A DNA stretch of 64,000 nt from Clostridiales bacterium (GTDB lineage: Bacteria > Bacillota > Clostridia > Oscillospirales > Oscillospiraceae), in the NCBI GenBank assembly GCA_012719035.1, contig JAAYBD010000042.1:1-64000 (forward strand). Reading direction: 5' to 3'. A model generated the notes under the pieces. It saw only the letters and a program-made list of their open reading frames with translations, did not search any database and was not told the DNA's origin. Positions 1-8,658 of this stretch are shown one piece after another (the stretch's first letter is position 1; every line of letters starts with the position of its first letter). The position numbers and the translations under genes were made by a program.

Positions 1-270
1 CTTTTTGATATTCAAGACCTTACCACCTTTCACAAGCGCCCGCACTCAGGAAAGCGGACTGCTCATGCATTGTACGTACCATTCTATGTGCTTTGAAACC
101 GGCTGTGAAAACCTCGCAAATGCAGGGTGCAGGGCGTTTTTTAGTATTCTGCCGCCTTGATGCAAAAACATGATTTACATTTCAAAATAATACATTTTTT
201 TACTCAGAGAGTCGGATATACTTTCATTGCGGCGGGCAAGCCGCGGAAATAAATTCTTGAAGGGATATCC

Positions 271-1470
271 ATGAGCGATAGAAAAGCGATGCAAGTTTCA
301 ATGCTCGGAGGCTGCAGCCTTGCATATGGCGGCAGCACGCTTGACGGCAAAAGCGTCCGTTCAAGGCAGATATGGACGCTTCTCGAATACCTGATCACCT
401 ATCGTTTCAGGTGCGTTGCGCAGGAAGAACTGATAGACCTTTTGTATATGGAGGAAAAAATCAAAACTCCTTTAAGTGCGCTGAAAACGCTTATTCACCG
501 CGCACGTGCTGAGCTAAGCAGTCTCGGAATTATGGACGGCAAGGAAATGATTCAAAAATGTACGGGCGGTTACAGATGGAATCCCGACATTCCTCTGGAA
601 ATCGACACAGAGCGTTTTGAGGAACTTGTGAAAAAGGCGTCTTTATACGAATTTGACGGTGAAAACCAGCTTAGGCTTCGCTTGGAAGCCATAGACCTCT
701 ACAAGGGCGACTTTCTTCCGGATGCGGCAGGGGATATCTGGGCAATGTCAATTACGGCATACTATCGTTTCCTATATATGGACCTTGTCCATTCCGTTTT
801 GGCGGCGCTTATCGAGCGGGATATGTATGAGGATGTAATCTCTGTTGCCGGAAAGGCGCTTTCTATTGATCCGTATGACGAATCACTGTATGTAAACCTT
901 ATTTTAGCGCTTATAAACACGAATCAGGCACAGGCTGCCCGTACCCGGTATGAAAAAATGATGAAGCTTTTTTACAGTGAGCTTGGAGTCACTCCCTCAA
1001 AAGAGCTTCAAGCCTTGTATAAGAAGCTTTTGGAATCCGATAACGGCGTCGAGACAGATCTTGATGTTATAAAATCTCAGATGAAAGAGATGGATGGCGC
1101 AAAAGGTGCATTTTTCTGTGAATATGCTTTTTTCAAGGATGTTTACAGACTGGAAGCGCGTTCCGCGGCAAGAGAGGGCGGCTGCGTCCATATCTGCCTG
1201 ATAAGCATCAGCGGAAAGGACGGAAGACCCCCTGCCCAAAAAGTTCGGAATGAGGCGATGCGGAAACTTTCCGAGTGCATCAGGAAGTCCCTGCGCCGCG
1301 GAGATGTTTACTCCCGATACAGCATATCCCAGTTTGTCATCCTGCTCCCTCTGACAAGTTATGAAAACGGCAAAGCGGTACTTGAAAGAATCAAACACCG
1401 GTTTCGGCGTGATTATCCGCGTTTGCCGGTCTCGGTTACATATTCTCTGCAGGAGGTTGAAGCTATATAG
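271..1470 (+). CDS. SARP/BTAD-type transcriptional regulator with GGDEF-like C-terminus
   Basis: Likely DNA-binding regulator of 399 aa. Residues about 8-95 look like the winged-helix OmpR/SARP-type domain (SVRSRQIWTLLEYL, then a helical stretch ending GGYRWN). Residues about 110-255 look like the bacterial transcriptional activator domain (BTAD), a TPR-like helical repeat (LSIDPYDESLYVNLILAL). The last ~120 residues resemble a degenerate GGDEF fold: the RRGDVYSRYSISQFVILLPL stretch resembles the part of diguanylate cyclases where GGDEF sits, but no GGDEF signature is present. The start ATG follows AAGGGA at 8 nt. No adjacent target is obvious; the SDR gene lies 395 bp downstream. The family call is fairly sure, the GGDEF-like tail is inference, and the target genes are unknown. 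Confidence 0.7.
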   Translation: MSDRKAMQVSMLGGCSLAYGGSTLDGKSVRSRQIWTLLEYLITYRFRCVAQEELIDLLYMEEKIKTPLSALKTLIHRARAELSSLGIMDGKEMIQKCTGGYRWNPDIPLEIDTERFEELVKKASLYEFDGENQLRLRLEAIDLYKGDFLPDAAGDIWAMSITAYYRFLYMDLVHSVLAALIERDMYEDVISVAGKALSIDPYDESLYVNLILALINTNQAQAARTRYEKMMKLFYSELGVTPSKELQALYKKLLESDNGVETDLDVIKSQMKEMDGAKGAFFCEYAFFKDVYRLEARSAAREGGCVHICLISISGKDGRPPAQKVRNEAMRKLSECIRKSLRRGDVYSRYSISQFVILLPLTSYENGKAVLERIKHRFRRDYPRLPVSVTYSLQEVEAI

Positions 1471-1865
1471 AGGGCGGATAAAGTAAGACAGACAGGATAT
1501 GGGGCTTTTTATATCTGTCAGCGCAATTAAAAAATGAGCTTTCCCCATATAGACGTATTTTGCAATGCCCTGCCTGAAAAAGCAAAGCATCCTTTTTCCG
1601 GTTATTCGCATAAACTTCTCAGTTTTGACCAGACTATTGTACGGAAAGCTGAGCTTCCGAATAAAGAGCATGACACTGGGTCGACCAGATACCATTGCGG
1701 GAATCGGAATTAAGTTGCTGAAAAAGGTATGGAATTGTCAAATAATTAATTAATTTGCACCATATTGACATGGTATTAATTGTGTGATATCGTACAAACA
1801 GAATCTGGAGAGTCCAGTTTTCGAGATAATCTGTGGGCTATTTGAGCATGAAAGGGGCACACATT
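1471..1865. other. Intergenic region between regulator and SDR gene
   Basis: About 395 bp without a convincing gene. It has a weak stem just after the regulator's stop (GACAGGATAT...ATATCTGTC, no U-run) and an AT-rich stretch with TAATTAATTAATT. The SDR promoter lies near its right end. The 62-aa ORF at 1565-1753 has no ribosome binding site and is not believed. Confidence 0.5.
1765..1793 (+). promoter_or_regulatory. Candidate promoter of the SDR gene
   Basis: TTGACA at 1765-1770, a 17-nt spacer, then TATCGT at 1788-1793. The -35 is perfect and the -10 matches 4 of 6. It lies 73 nt before the SDR start. The GntR-type operator found elsewhere in the window is not present here. Confidence 0.5.
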
Positions 1866-2642
1866 ATGAGCAGCATTTTTGATTTGACAGGAAAAGTTGC
1901 GGTTGTGACCGGAGCTTCATCGGGACTTGGCGCGGATGCAGCAATGGCATATGCTGAGGCAGGGGCGGACGTTGCATTACTTGCCCGTAGGATAGAGAAA
2001 CTTGAGTCCGTAAAAAGCGATATAGAAAAACTGGGACGCAGGGCAATAGCCGTGCAGTGCGATGTAACGAACGAAGAAAGCGTAAAAAACGCTATGCAGT
2101 CCGTTATGGATGCTTTCGGAAAAATAGATATACTTCTGAACAATGCGGGAGTAGCTGTGCGCGGCGGAGTGGATGACATGACAGAGGAGGATTGGGATAA
2201 ATCCTTCGACACCAATGTAAAGGGCATATTTTTTGCCTGCAAGTATGTTGTTCCTCATATGAAAGAAAAAGGTTACGGAAAAATTGTCAATATTTCATCG
2301 GTAAACGCAATAGTTGCGGATAAGAACGATATGTTCATCCGCCACTCATACAACTCCTCAAAGGCGGCGGTTATCGGACTTACCAGAGGCATGGCAGCCT
2401 CATACGCTCAATATGGCATTACTGTCAACGCTATAGGTCCGGCACTGTTTGAAACAGAGATGACAGTTGATAAGCTTTTCAAATCAGAGGAATTCCTTAG
2501 TTTTTATTCCTACATGAATCCCGCCGGACGCCCCGGAAAAAAGGGCGAGCTCAACGGCACCGTTCTGTATCTCTCCAGCGATGCATCAAGCTATGTGCAG
2601 GGACAGTTTATAACTGTTGACGGCGGAGGATCGATCGTCTAA
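1866..2642 (+). CDS. SDR-family dehydrogenase (gluconate 5-dehydrogenase / KduD-like)
   Basis: NAD(P)-dependent short-chain dehydrogenase, 258 aa, the usual family length. It shows the classical Rossmann motif TGASSGLG near residue 15, the NNAG motif (LLNNAGVAV), the catalytic Ser in VNISSVNA and Tyr-x3-Lys as YNSSK, with the C-terminal YVQGQFITVDGG typical of sugar-acid SDRs such as 5-keto-gluconate reductases and KduD. The track's upstream start at 1833 is rejected because AAAGGGG sits 8 nt before the ATG at 1866. It stands alone between two regulators but near the sugar-acid locus, so reduction of a keto-sugar acid or oxidation of a cyclitol is plausible. The exact substrate is not visible. 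Confidence 0.85.
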   Translation: MSSIFDLTGKVAVVTGASSGLGADAAMAYAEAGADVALLARRIEKLESVKSDIEKLGRRAIAVQCDVTNEESVKNAMQSVMDAFGKIDILLNNAGVAVRGGVDDMTEEDWDKSFDTNVKGIFFACKYVVPHMKEKGYGKIVNISSVNAIVADKNDMFIRHSYNSSKAAVIGLTRGMAASYAQYGITVNAIGPALFETEMTVDKLFKSEEFLSFYSYMNPAGRPGKKGELNGTVLYLSSDASSYVQGQFITVDGGGSIV

Positions 2643-2681
2643 TATTGTTTTCCTTATAATTTCCAATACTAATGTTCTTCT

Positions 2682-2720
2682 GGAGGGTGCAGCCTTGCTG
2701 TCACCCTCCGCCACTTTTTA
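2682..2720 (+). terminator. Intrinsic terminator after SDR gene
   Basis: An 8-bp GC-rich stem (GGAGGGTG/CACCCTCC) with an 11-12-nt loop, followed by GCCACTTTTTA, 40 nt after the SDR stop codon. Confidence 0.75.
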
Positions 2721-2750
2721 GACAGCATTTTACAGAAAATAATGATATAG

Positions 2751-2800
2751 AAAATACAGGGGATTTTTGCGCTTAGGCATAGCCCTGTATTTTGCTTTTT
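2751..2800 (+). terminator. Second hairpin terminator in SDR-TetR intergenic region
   Basis: Perfect 11-bp arms AAAATACAGGG/CCCTGTATTTT around a 21-nt loop, followed by GCTTTTT. It backs up the first terminator. The rest of the 353-bp gap (to 2995) is AT-rich, with no gene and no clear promoter. Confidence 0.6.
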
Positions 2801-2995
2801 CTAAACTGTCACCAAATGCGGACCGAGATTCGAGCAAATTATTATTGATTTCTACAATTTTGATATGTTAATATGTATATATGAATGAGTATGATTTGAT
2901 GCCGGGCACATTATTATTACTTGATGAGTGGGTGTTTTGAAACAATCTGAATAAACCTATACACAGTTCACGTTAGCTGTTGCGAAAGGTGGCTT

Positions 2996-3571
2996 ATGGT
3001 TTTGGCGAGTTTTACAAAGAAGGAAATCATATCAACATTTTTTCGGCTGCTTGAACAAAAGCCATTGTCAAAAATTACAGTGAAGAATATTGTTGAGGAG
3101 TGCGGAATAAATAGGAATACTTTCTATTATTATTACAGAGACATTTATGATCTTGTAGACGATATCTTCAACATCGAAACGGAAAAGGTGACCTCGCAAA
3201 ACCCTGTCCATGGATATTGGCAGGAAGGCTGCCTCCAGTCTATGCACTATCTTGTAGAACATTCTATGATAATACATAATGTTTTCAATTCGATCAGTCT
3301 TGAAACAATAAAGGCTTATCTCTTCAAGGTAGCTCACAGACTTCTTATGACTTTTTCTAATAAAGTTACAGAGGGAAAATATGTGCCGGAGGAGGACAAA
3401 CGCTTCATTGCGGACTTTTATTCCCATGCGTTTGTTGGAACTTTCCTTGATTGGATACGTGGGGGGATGAAGCAGCAGCCGGAAAAACTCATCGAAATGA
3501 TGGGAAGGCTTCTTAACGGCAGCATATACGATGTGCTTCGCAGAAGTTCTAAAGATATAAAGTTTGGCTAA
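2996..3571 (+). CDS. TetR/AcrR-family transcriptional regulator
   Basis: A 191-aa regulator with an N-terminal TetR helix-turn-helix (ITVKNIVEECGINRNTFYYYYRDIYDLV, residues about 25-55) and a helical ligand-binding C-terminal half ending in an LLNGSIYDVL segment. It resembles the DhaS-like/TetR_C subgroup common in Clostridia. The start ATG is preceded by AAAGGTGG. It shares the LLEQKP-x-x-KITVK-x-IVE core with the TetR at 28019, so the two are paralogues. The target is unknown; the SDR gene or the importer downstream are neighbours only. Confidence 0.85.
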   Translation: MVLASFTKKEIISTFFRLLEQKPLSKITVKNIVEECGINRNTFYYYYRDIYDLVDDIFNIETEKVTSQNPVHGYWQEGCLQSMHYLVEHSMIIHNVFNSISLETIKAYLFKVAHRLLMTFSNKVTEGKYVPEEDKRFIADFYSHAFVGTFLDWIRGGMKQQPEKLIEMMGRLLNGSIYDVLRRSSKDIKFG

Positions 3572-3663
3572 TAAAATTCAATGTTTTCGATTGCAGTGCC
3601 CAAAAGTCTAACATCATACTAAATGAGCGCACCAAAATGAGTTTTCTCAAAGTATAGAAGCAG

Positions 3664-3702
3664 AGCGGGGAGCGGCAGCAATAATGCCGCCCCCGCTGTT
3701 TT
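3664..3702 (+). terminator. Terminator after tetR
   Basis: A GC-rich stem (AGCGGGGAGCGGCA/TGCCGCCCCCGCT) with one bulge, followed by GTTTTGTC. It lies between tetR and the importer promoter in a 361-bp gap that otherwise holds only the promoter and operator listed next. Confidence 0.7.
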
Positions 3703-3807
3703 GTCTGATTTTCTACAGACAGCCGCTGTTCTGTTAAGACTCCGCACAGGATTTAAAAAATTTAAACATGTTAGACAAATTTGGAAAGATAATGTATTAT
3801 TATAATG

Positions 3808-3836
3808 TTGACATATCAAAATCGTGATGATAAAAT
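3808..3836 (+). promoter_or_regulatory. Promoter of the sugar ABC importer operon
   Basis: TTGACA at 3808-3813, exactly 17 nt, then TAAAAT at 3831-3836. A strong consensus promoter 97 nt before the ATPase start, with the palindromic operator directly downstream of the -10. Confidence 0.8.
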
Positions 3837-3843
3837 ATACACA

Positions 3844-3861
3844 ATATACGGTATACGATGT
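3844..3861. promoter_or_regulatory. Probable GntR operator at importer promoter
   Basis: The sequence ATATACGGTATACGAT shares its GTATAC core and flanks with the two operators flanking the GntR gene's promoter region (13779-13794 and 13882-13902). It sits about 8 nt after the -10 box, where a bound repressor would block transcription. This is inference from the shared motif. Confidence 0.7.
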
Positions 3862-3932
3862 GTATTGATTAGTGGAAATTGCTATAAATCACTTTATAAG
3901 TCTTGTCGATTTCTTAGGTTAGCGAGGGAATT

Positions 3933-5423
3933 ATGGAAAAGATGGCTTTAGAGATGCGCGGCATCGTGAAGCGCTTCGCTCACAATACCGTTCTCGATCA
4001 CGTAGATCTGTCAATAAAAGCGGGCGAAATCCATGCTTTGATGGGAGAAAATGGCGCCGGCAAGTCCACATTGATGAAAATTTTGATGGGTATATATACC
4101 AAGGATTGCGGAGAAATACTGGTGGAGGGCAAACCTCTTCAGGCAGCCAATCCCAAGCAGGCTCTTGAAAACGGCATTGCGATGATACATCAGGAACTGA
4201 ATCCCGTCCTTGATATGAGCATTGCGGAAAACATATTTATCGGAAGAGAGCTGCACAAAGGTCCGATGAAGATTGTTGATAAAGAGAGCATGCTGAAAGA
4301 AGCAGGCAAGCTTATCAAAGACGTCGGTCTCAACATATCGCCCAAAAAGACGATGAGGGGTCTCAGTGTTGCGCAAATGCAGCTTGTTGAGATAGTCAAG
4401 GCAACCTCCCAGAATGCAAAGGTAATAATCATGGACGAGCCTACTTCGGCACTGACGGAAAAAGAGGTCAAGGTGCTGTTCAAAGTTATTGAAAGGCTCA
4501 AGTCCGATGGAGTAGCTATCATATTTATATCCCACAAAATAGAAGAGGTTTTTGCAGTTTCCGATAGGATAACCGTTCTTCGCGACGGCAAGCATATCGG
4601 CGTGCTTGAAACCAAAAATGCTACCCATGACCAGCTTATTTCCATGATGGTCGGGCGCGAAATTAAAGAAATATTCCCAAAGGTAGAGGTTCCGATTGGA
4701 GATGTTGCCCTTGAAGTCAGAGATCTTTGTTATTGCGACAAGGTCTGCAATGTAAGCTTTTCTGTCAGAAAAGGCGAGATTCTCGGCATCGCGGGGCTTG
4801 TCGGATCAGGACGAAGCGAAACGGCGAGCGCCGTATTCGGCGTCCTCCCCAAAAAATGCGGAGAGATATATGTTAACGGCAAAAAGGTCGAAATAAAAAG
4901 TCCCAGAGATGCCGTTAAGAAAAAAATAGCCTACGTTACGGAGGACAGAAAGGTTACAGGGCTGAACCTTATCGCCTCCGTCAGAGAAAATATAACAATT
5001 GTTTCTATCAAGAATCTCACAAAGCGTTTTCTGCTGAACAAAGAAAACGAGAAAAAAGCGGCTGACGAATATATAGCAAAAATGAAGGTGAAAACAGATA
5101 GCTGCGAAAAACAGGTGCTGTTCCTGTCAGGCGGAAATCAGCAGAAGGTAGCAATCTCAAAATGGCTTTTAGGCGATCCCGAAATCATTATTCTGGACGA
5201 GCCGACACGCGGAATCGACGTTGGTGCCAAAAGAGATATATACCTGCTTATGGGTGAGCTCGTCAAGCAGGGAAAAGCGATCATTATGATTTCTTCGGAA
5301 ATGCCCGAGATAATGGGAATGAGCGACAGGATCGTTGTTTTGTCAGACGGTAAGGTAAGCGGCGAAATCGAAAGAAAAGATTTTGACCAGGAGCGCATAA
5401 TGCACATGCAGTTTGCGCAATAA
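3933..5423 (+). CDS. Sugar ABC transporter ATP-binding protein (RbsA/MglA type)
   Basis: Cytoplasmic ATPase of a ribose/galactose-type sugar importer, 496 aa, the normal length for this two-domain family. Domain 1 has Walker A GENGAGKST (about residue 39), signature LSVAQMQ and Walker B VIIMDEPTSAL. Domain 2 has the typically degenerate Walker A GLVGSGRSE, a full LSGGNQQK signature and Walker B IIILDEPTRGID. The start ATG follows a weak AGCGAGG. The permease starts 17 nt downstream and the binding protein follows, so the three form one operon under the operator-bearing promoter at 3808. The shared operator suggests the importer feeds the catabolic genes to its right, with a sugar, cyclitol or sugar acid as substrate. 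Confidence 0.92.
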   Translation: MEKMALEMRGIVKRFAHNTVLDHVDLSIKAGEIHALMGENGAGKSTLMKILMGIYTKDCGEILVEGKPLQAANPKQALENGIAMIHQELNPVLDMSIAENIFIGRELHKGPMKIVDKESMLKEAGKLIKDVGLNISPKKTMRGLSVAQMQLVEIVKATSQNAKVIIMDEPTSALTEKEVKVLFKVIERLKSDGVAIIFISHKIEEVFAVSDRITVLRDGKHIGVLETKNATHDQLISMMVGREIKEIFPKVEVPIGDVALEVRDLCYCDKVCNVSFSVRKGEILGIAGLVGSGRSETASAVFGVLPKKCGEIYVNGKKVEIKSPRDAVKKKIAYVTEDRKVTGLNLIASVRENITIVSIKNLTKRFLLNKENEKKAADEYIAKMKVKTDSCEKQVLFLSGGNQQKVAISKWLLGDPEIIILDEPTRGIDVGAKRDIYLLMGELVKQGKAIIMISSEMPEIMGMSDRIVVLSDGKVSGEIERKDFDQERIMHMQFAQ

Positions 5424-5440
5424 TGTGGGAGGGGTAGGCT

Positions 5441-6415
5441 TTGAATAACAGAGGCAGGATTTTAAAAGACGCAAGGCAAAGGAGCGGTGTGATACGTGAA
5501 TTTGCGATGCTCATCATATTGTTGGTGATAGTAGGAGTTTTGAGCATCCTTTCCCCGAAATTTGCCCAGTTTGATAACTTTATCAACATTTTCAAGCAGA
5601 CCGCCATCAATGGAATACTTGCCACCGGCATGGCAATGGTTATCTTAACCGGCGGGTTTGATTTGTCGGTCGGTTCGATTGTCGGACTTTCGGGAGTTGT
5701 GGCGGCACTTTTAGCGCAGGGAAATTATCCTATTTACGTACCCGTTCTGGCTGCAATACTTATAGGCACTATAGCAGGTCTTTTTAACGGAACATTGGTA
5801 TCATATTTTGGCATTCCGGCTTTCGTGGTAACACTCGGATCGCAGTCGATAATACGCGGACTTGCCTATGTAGTAAGCGGCGGGCGCCCTGTGTTCGGTG
5901 TCTGTAAGGCTTATGAAAACATTGCAGGCGGAAAGCTGTTCGGAGTTATACCCTATCTGGTAATATATCTTTTTATAATTGTGTTGGTAGTCGGATTTGT
6001 TCTGACAAAGACTATCTACGGCAGAAGATTATATGCGGTCGGCGGAAATGAAGAGGCTGCCAAAGTGTCGGGCATCAACGTAAAGGCGATGAAGATGTCT
6101 GCTTTCATGATTGCGGGGCTCCTCTCCGGCGTTGCAGGTATGCTGCTTACCTCGAGAGCTATATCCGGCTCACCGCAGACCGGCGAGGGCTATGAGCTTG
6201 ACGCTATCGCAGCGGTCGTAATCGGCGGCTTCAGCCTTAGCGGCGGGTCGGGGAAATGGTACGGCATCATAATTGGTGCGCTCATTTTGTCCGTACTCGG
6301 AAACGGACTTGATATTTTGGGTATAAAATCATTTTACCAGTTAATCCTTAAAGGAACGATAGTGATTTTGGCGGTTTATCTTGACGTAAGAAGCCGCAGA
6401 AAAATAAGCGCATGA
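5441..6415 (+). CDS. Sugar ABC transporter permease (RbsC type)
   Basis: Inner-membrane permease of the importer, 324 aa, with about eight to ten hydrophobic segments. It carries the family motif around TGGFDLSVGSIVGLSG (residues about 67-82) and the cytoplasmic-loop region GGNEEAAKVSGI that contacts the ATPase. It starts with TTG, supported by GGGAGGGG 6 nt upstream; no better ATG exists near the N-terminus. It lies 17 nt after the ATPase gene and just before the binding protein, as in rbsACB-like operons. Membrane topology is inferred from composition only. Confidence 0.9.
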   Translation: MNNRGRILKDARQRSGVIREFAMLIILLVIVGVLSILSPKFAQFDNFINIFKQTAINGILATGMAMVILTGGFDLSVGSIVGLSGVVAALLAQGNYPIYVPVLAAILIGTIAGLFNGTLVSYFGIPAFVVTLGSQSIIRGLAYVVSGGRPVFGVCKAYENIAGGKLFGVIPYLVIYLFIIVLVVGFVLTKTIYGRRLYAVGGNEEAAKVSGINVKAMKMSAFMIAGLLSGVAGMLLTSRAISGSPQTGEGYELDAIAAVVIGGFSLSGGSGKWYGIIIGALILSVLGNGLDILGIKSFYQLILKGTIVILAVYLDVRSRRKISA

Positions 6416-6473
6416 TTTCCTTTATCTTATGAGCTATGTCATTGACATAAAAAATACTGAAAAGGAGACAATT

Positions 6474-7430
6474 ATGAAAAAGACTTTAACAATTATCCTT
6501 GCACTTGTTCTCGTTTTCGCGCTCGCAGCTTGTGGACAGACAAAGCCGGCGGAAAGCCCCGCGGGAACAGAAACGGCAGGCGAGACCCCTAATTTCGTTT
6601 TCTGCATCAGCCATATGTCAAATGACTGGGCAATCACAGCATCCGATTCAATGGAAGCTGCGGCAGAAGCGGCGGGAGCTAAGCTTACCGTCAATGAGGC
6701 TGGAAAGGACATCAGTACACAAATCAGCCAGATCGAATCTGCAATCAATCAGAAAGCAGACTGCATCATCATCGAGCCTGTATCCGCAGACGGTGTTATA
6801 CCCGCAGTTGAGCAGGCAGTAGCAGCAGGCATCCCCGTAATCATCTATAACCAGAACATTTCCGATCCTTCCAAGGCAACCTGCTTTGTCGGCGTTTCCA
6901 ACGAAGATCTCGGATATATGGAGATGAAGAGAGCCTGCGAGGACATCGGAGGCAAAGGCAATGTCGCTATCCTGACCGGACCTGTCGGCTCTGAAGGCGA
7001 GATCGGACGTTCCGCGGGCTATAAAAAGGCTCTTCAGGAGTATCCCGATGTAAAGGTCGTTTATGAGGATGACGGACAGTGGACAACCGAAAACGGCTTG
7101 AAGTTTGCTGAAAACTGGCTCCAGACCGGCACAGAGATCAACGCATTTGTCTGCCAGAACGATGGTATGGCAATGGGCTGTGTAAAGGCTGTGGAAGACA
7201 AGAACCTTCAGGATTCCATCAAGATTTATGGTCTTGACGCTGTAAAAGACGCTTTGCAGGCTGTAAAGGACGGACGTCTTGCAATCACTGTTTCGCAGGC
7301 GACCGAGGATCAGTCAAAGGCTGCCATCGAAACAGCCATGAAGCTTTTTAAGGGCGAGAGCGTTGAATCCGAAATTCTTGCACAAGGCATTATCATTGAC
7401 GCTTCTAATGTTGACCAGTATCTCAAATAA
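6474..7430 (+). CDS. Sugar ABC transporter substrate-binding lipoprotein (RbsB type)
   Basis: Extracellular binding protein of 318 aa. It starts with a lipoprotein signal peptide (MKKTLTIILALVLVFALAAC, Cys at about 20) followed by a low-complexity linker. The mature part follows the periplasmic-binding type 1 fold of ribose-binding proteins (KADCIIIEPVSADGVIPAVEQA, then VAILTGPVGS and a C-terminal half with ETAMKLFKGE). The track start at 6429 is rejected because AAAGGAG lies 7 nt before the ATG at 6474. A terminator follows 50 nt later, so this closes the importer operon. The ligand cannot be read from sequence; myo-inositol or a related cyclitol is inferred from context. Confidence 0.9.
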   Translation: MKKTLTIILALVLVFALAACGQTKPAESPAGTETAGETPNFVFCISHMSNDWAITASDSMEAAAEAAGAKLTVNEAGKDISTQISQIESAINQKADCIIIEPVSADGVIPAVEQAVAAGIPVIIYNQNISDPSKATCFVGVSNEDLGYMEMKRACEDIGGKGNVAILTGPVGSEGEIGRSAGYKKALQEYPDVKVVYEDDGQWTTENGLKFAENWLQTGTEINAFVCQNDGMAMGCVKAVEDKNLQDSIKIYGLDAVKDALQAVKDGRLAITVSQATEDQSKAAIETAMKLFKGESVESEILAQGIIIDASNVDQYLK

Positions 7431-7481
7431 ATAGAATTATTGAGGCATGACATAGCTTCATGGTTAGACCAGCATTATTTT

Positions 7482-7511
7482 GCAGCCGTCCTTCTGGACG
7501 GCTGCTTTTTT
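7482..7511 (+). terminator. Terminator of the importer operon
   Basis: A perfect 10-bp stem GCAGCCGTCC/GGACGGCTGC with a TTCT loop and TTTTTT tail. Confidence 0.92.
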
Positions 7512-7530
7512 AAAATATACAGACAAGGAA

Positions 7531-7558
7531 AGACAGCCTCCGTTTCCGGAGACTGCCT
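7531..7558 (-). terminator. Terminator of the leftward catabolic operon
   Basis: Read on the minus strand, a 12-bp stem (two G-U pairs) closes a GAAA tetraloop and is followed by TTCCTTGT. It lies 24 nt past the dehydrogenase stop. The U-run is weak, so termination strength is uncertain. Confidence 0.65.
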
Positions 7559-7582
7559 TCCGCATGGATAACTATTTTTCAA

Positions 7583-8644
7583 TCAGTCGAAGTTTATCAT
7601 GATTTTAACGATGTTCGCCTTGTCGTGGCAAGCCCTGTCCACTGCTTTTTGAAGATCGTTGAAGCTGTAGTAATCTGTAGTCAGCTTCTTAAAGTCGAAT
7701 TTTTTACGGACTTGGCTCATAAAGCGTATCGTTCTGGGCATGAAGTGGTCTGTTCCGCCGGAGCCTTTTATACGGAGCGTCTTCCAGTTTGTCCAGCCGA
7801 TCTCAACGGGAATATCGCGTCCGAGAGTGTGACCCGTAAGGCTGACGCGGCAGTTATGACCGGCTATTTGGAACAGTTCCGATATAGCAGCATCAGAGCC
7901 GGAGCATTCGCAGATAAGCGAAGGACCGCCAAGGCTTTTTGGGCAGATGTTTTTGACTTGTTCACGGAAGTCGGGGGCTGTGGGATCAAGGGCGTAGTCG
8001 GCTCCGTATTCAAGCGCAAGCTTACGGCGGCTTTCGAGCGGGTCGACCATAATTGTAACGGCGTTTGCCATTTTGCAGGTCATAAGGGCGCATAAACCGA
8101 CAGGACCGCAGCCGAAAATCATCGCATAGTCGGAAGCGTCAACATAGCCGCCGTTGCCCCAAACGGAGAAATAGCCGATTGAGAAAGGTTCCACCCATGC
8201 GCCGTCCACATAATCCCAGTCATCGGGGAATTTGTGGAGGTTGCCTTCGGTGCAGATGAGATATTCGCCCCATCCTCCGGGCGTGTCGGGACCGAAACCA
8301 ATTTCCTTGAAGTTCTGGCATGCGGAGGGCATAAGTCCGCTTTTGCAGCTTTCGCATACGCCGCAGGCAACAACACAGTCGCTTGTGACCCTGTCGCCGG
8401 GTTTGAGCGTCTTTATATCGGCACCTGCAGTAACGACATCGCCCGCCCATTCATGACCGGGGACAAAGGGCTGTATGTCGTAGCGGCCCTCCTTGGACTT
8501 TCCTTCGTATATTTCCACATCGGAACCGCAGATACCGCAGGCTCTTACCTTGACGAGAACTTCGTTCGGTTTGATTTCGGGAAGCTCTACCTCTGTCATG
8601 CGCAGGTCAAAGGGACCGTGAAGAAAAGCTTGTGTGCACTTCAT
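7583..8644 (-). CDS. Zinc-dependent alcohol dehydrogenase, IolM-like
   Basis: NAD-dependent medium-chain dehydrogenase, 353 aa. The catalytic zinc site is seen as GICGSD and GHE (about residues 37 and 65), the structural zinc site as CGVCESCKSGLMPSAC, and the cofactor site as GCGPVG. It resembles sorbitol/threonine-dehydrogenase-like enzymes. The pairing with the creatininase-like gene upstream, a TIM-barrel epimerase and KDG enzymes mirrors the T. maritima inositol locus, where IolM oxidises scyllo-inosose to a diketo-inositol before ring opening. That specific role is inference. It is the last gene of the leftward operon, 14 nt after the hydrolase gene. Confidence 0.82.
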   Translation of the reverse strand: MKCTQAFLHGPFDLRMTEVELPEIKPNEVLVKVRACGICGSDVEIYEGKSKEGRYDIQPFVPGHEWAGDVVTAGADIKTLKPGDRVTSDCVVACGVCESCKSGLMPSACQNFKEIGFGPDTPGGWGEYLICTEGNLHKFPDDWDYVDGAWVEPFSIGYFSVWGNGGYVDASDYAMIFGCGPVGLCALMTCKMANAVTIMVDPLESRRKLALEYGADYALDPTAPDFREQVKNICPKSLGGPSLICECSGSDAAISELFQIAGHNCRVSLTGHTLGRDIPVEIGWTNWKTLRIKGSGGTDHFMPRTIRFMSQVRKKFDFKKLTTDYYSFNDLQKAVDRACHDKANIVKIMINFD

Positions 8645-8658
8645 GGTGCATTTCCTCC

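Noticed and set aside
997-1695. 232-aa ORF on the minus strand opposite the SARP-type gene
   Set aside because: It lies antisense to a clear gene, has no ribosome binding site and shows no family motif.
1838-2258. Several minus-strand ORFs over the SDR gene
   Set aside because: They are composition shadows of the SDR gene in other frames.
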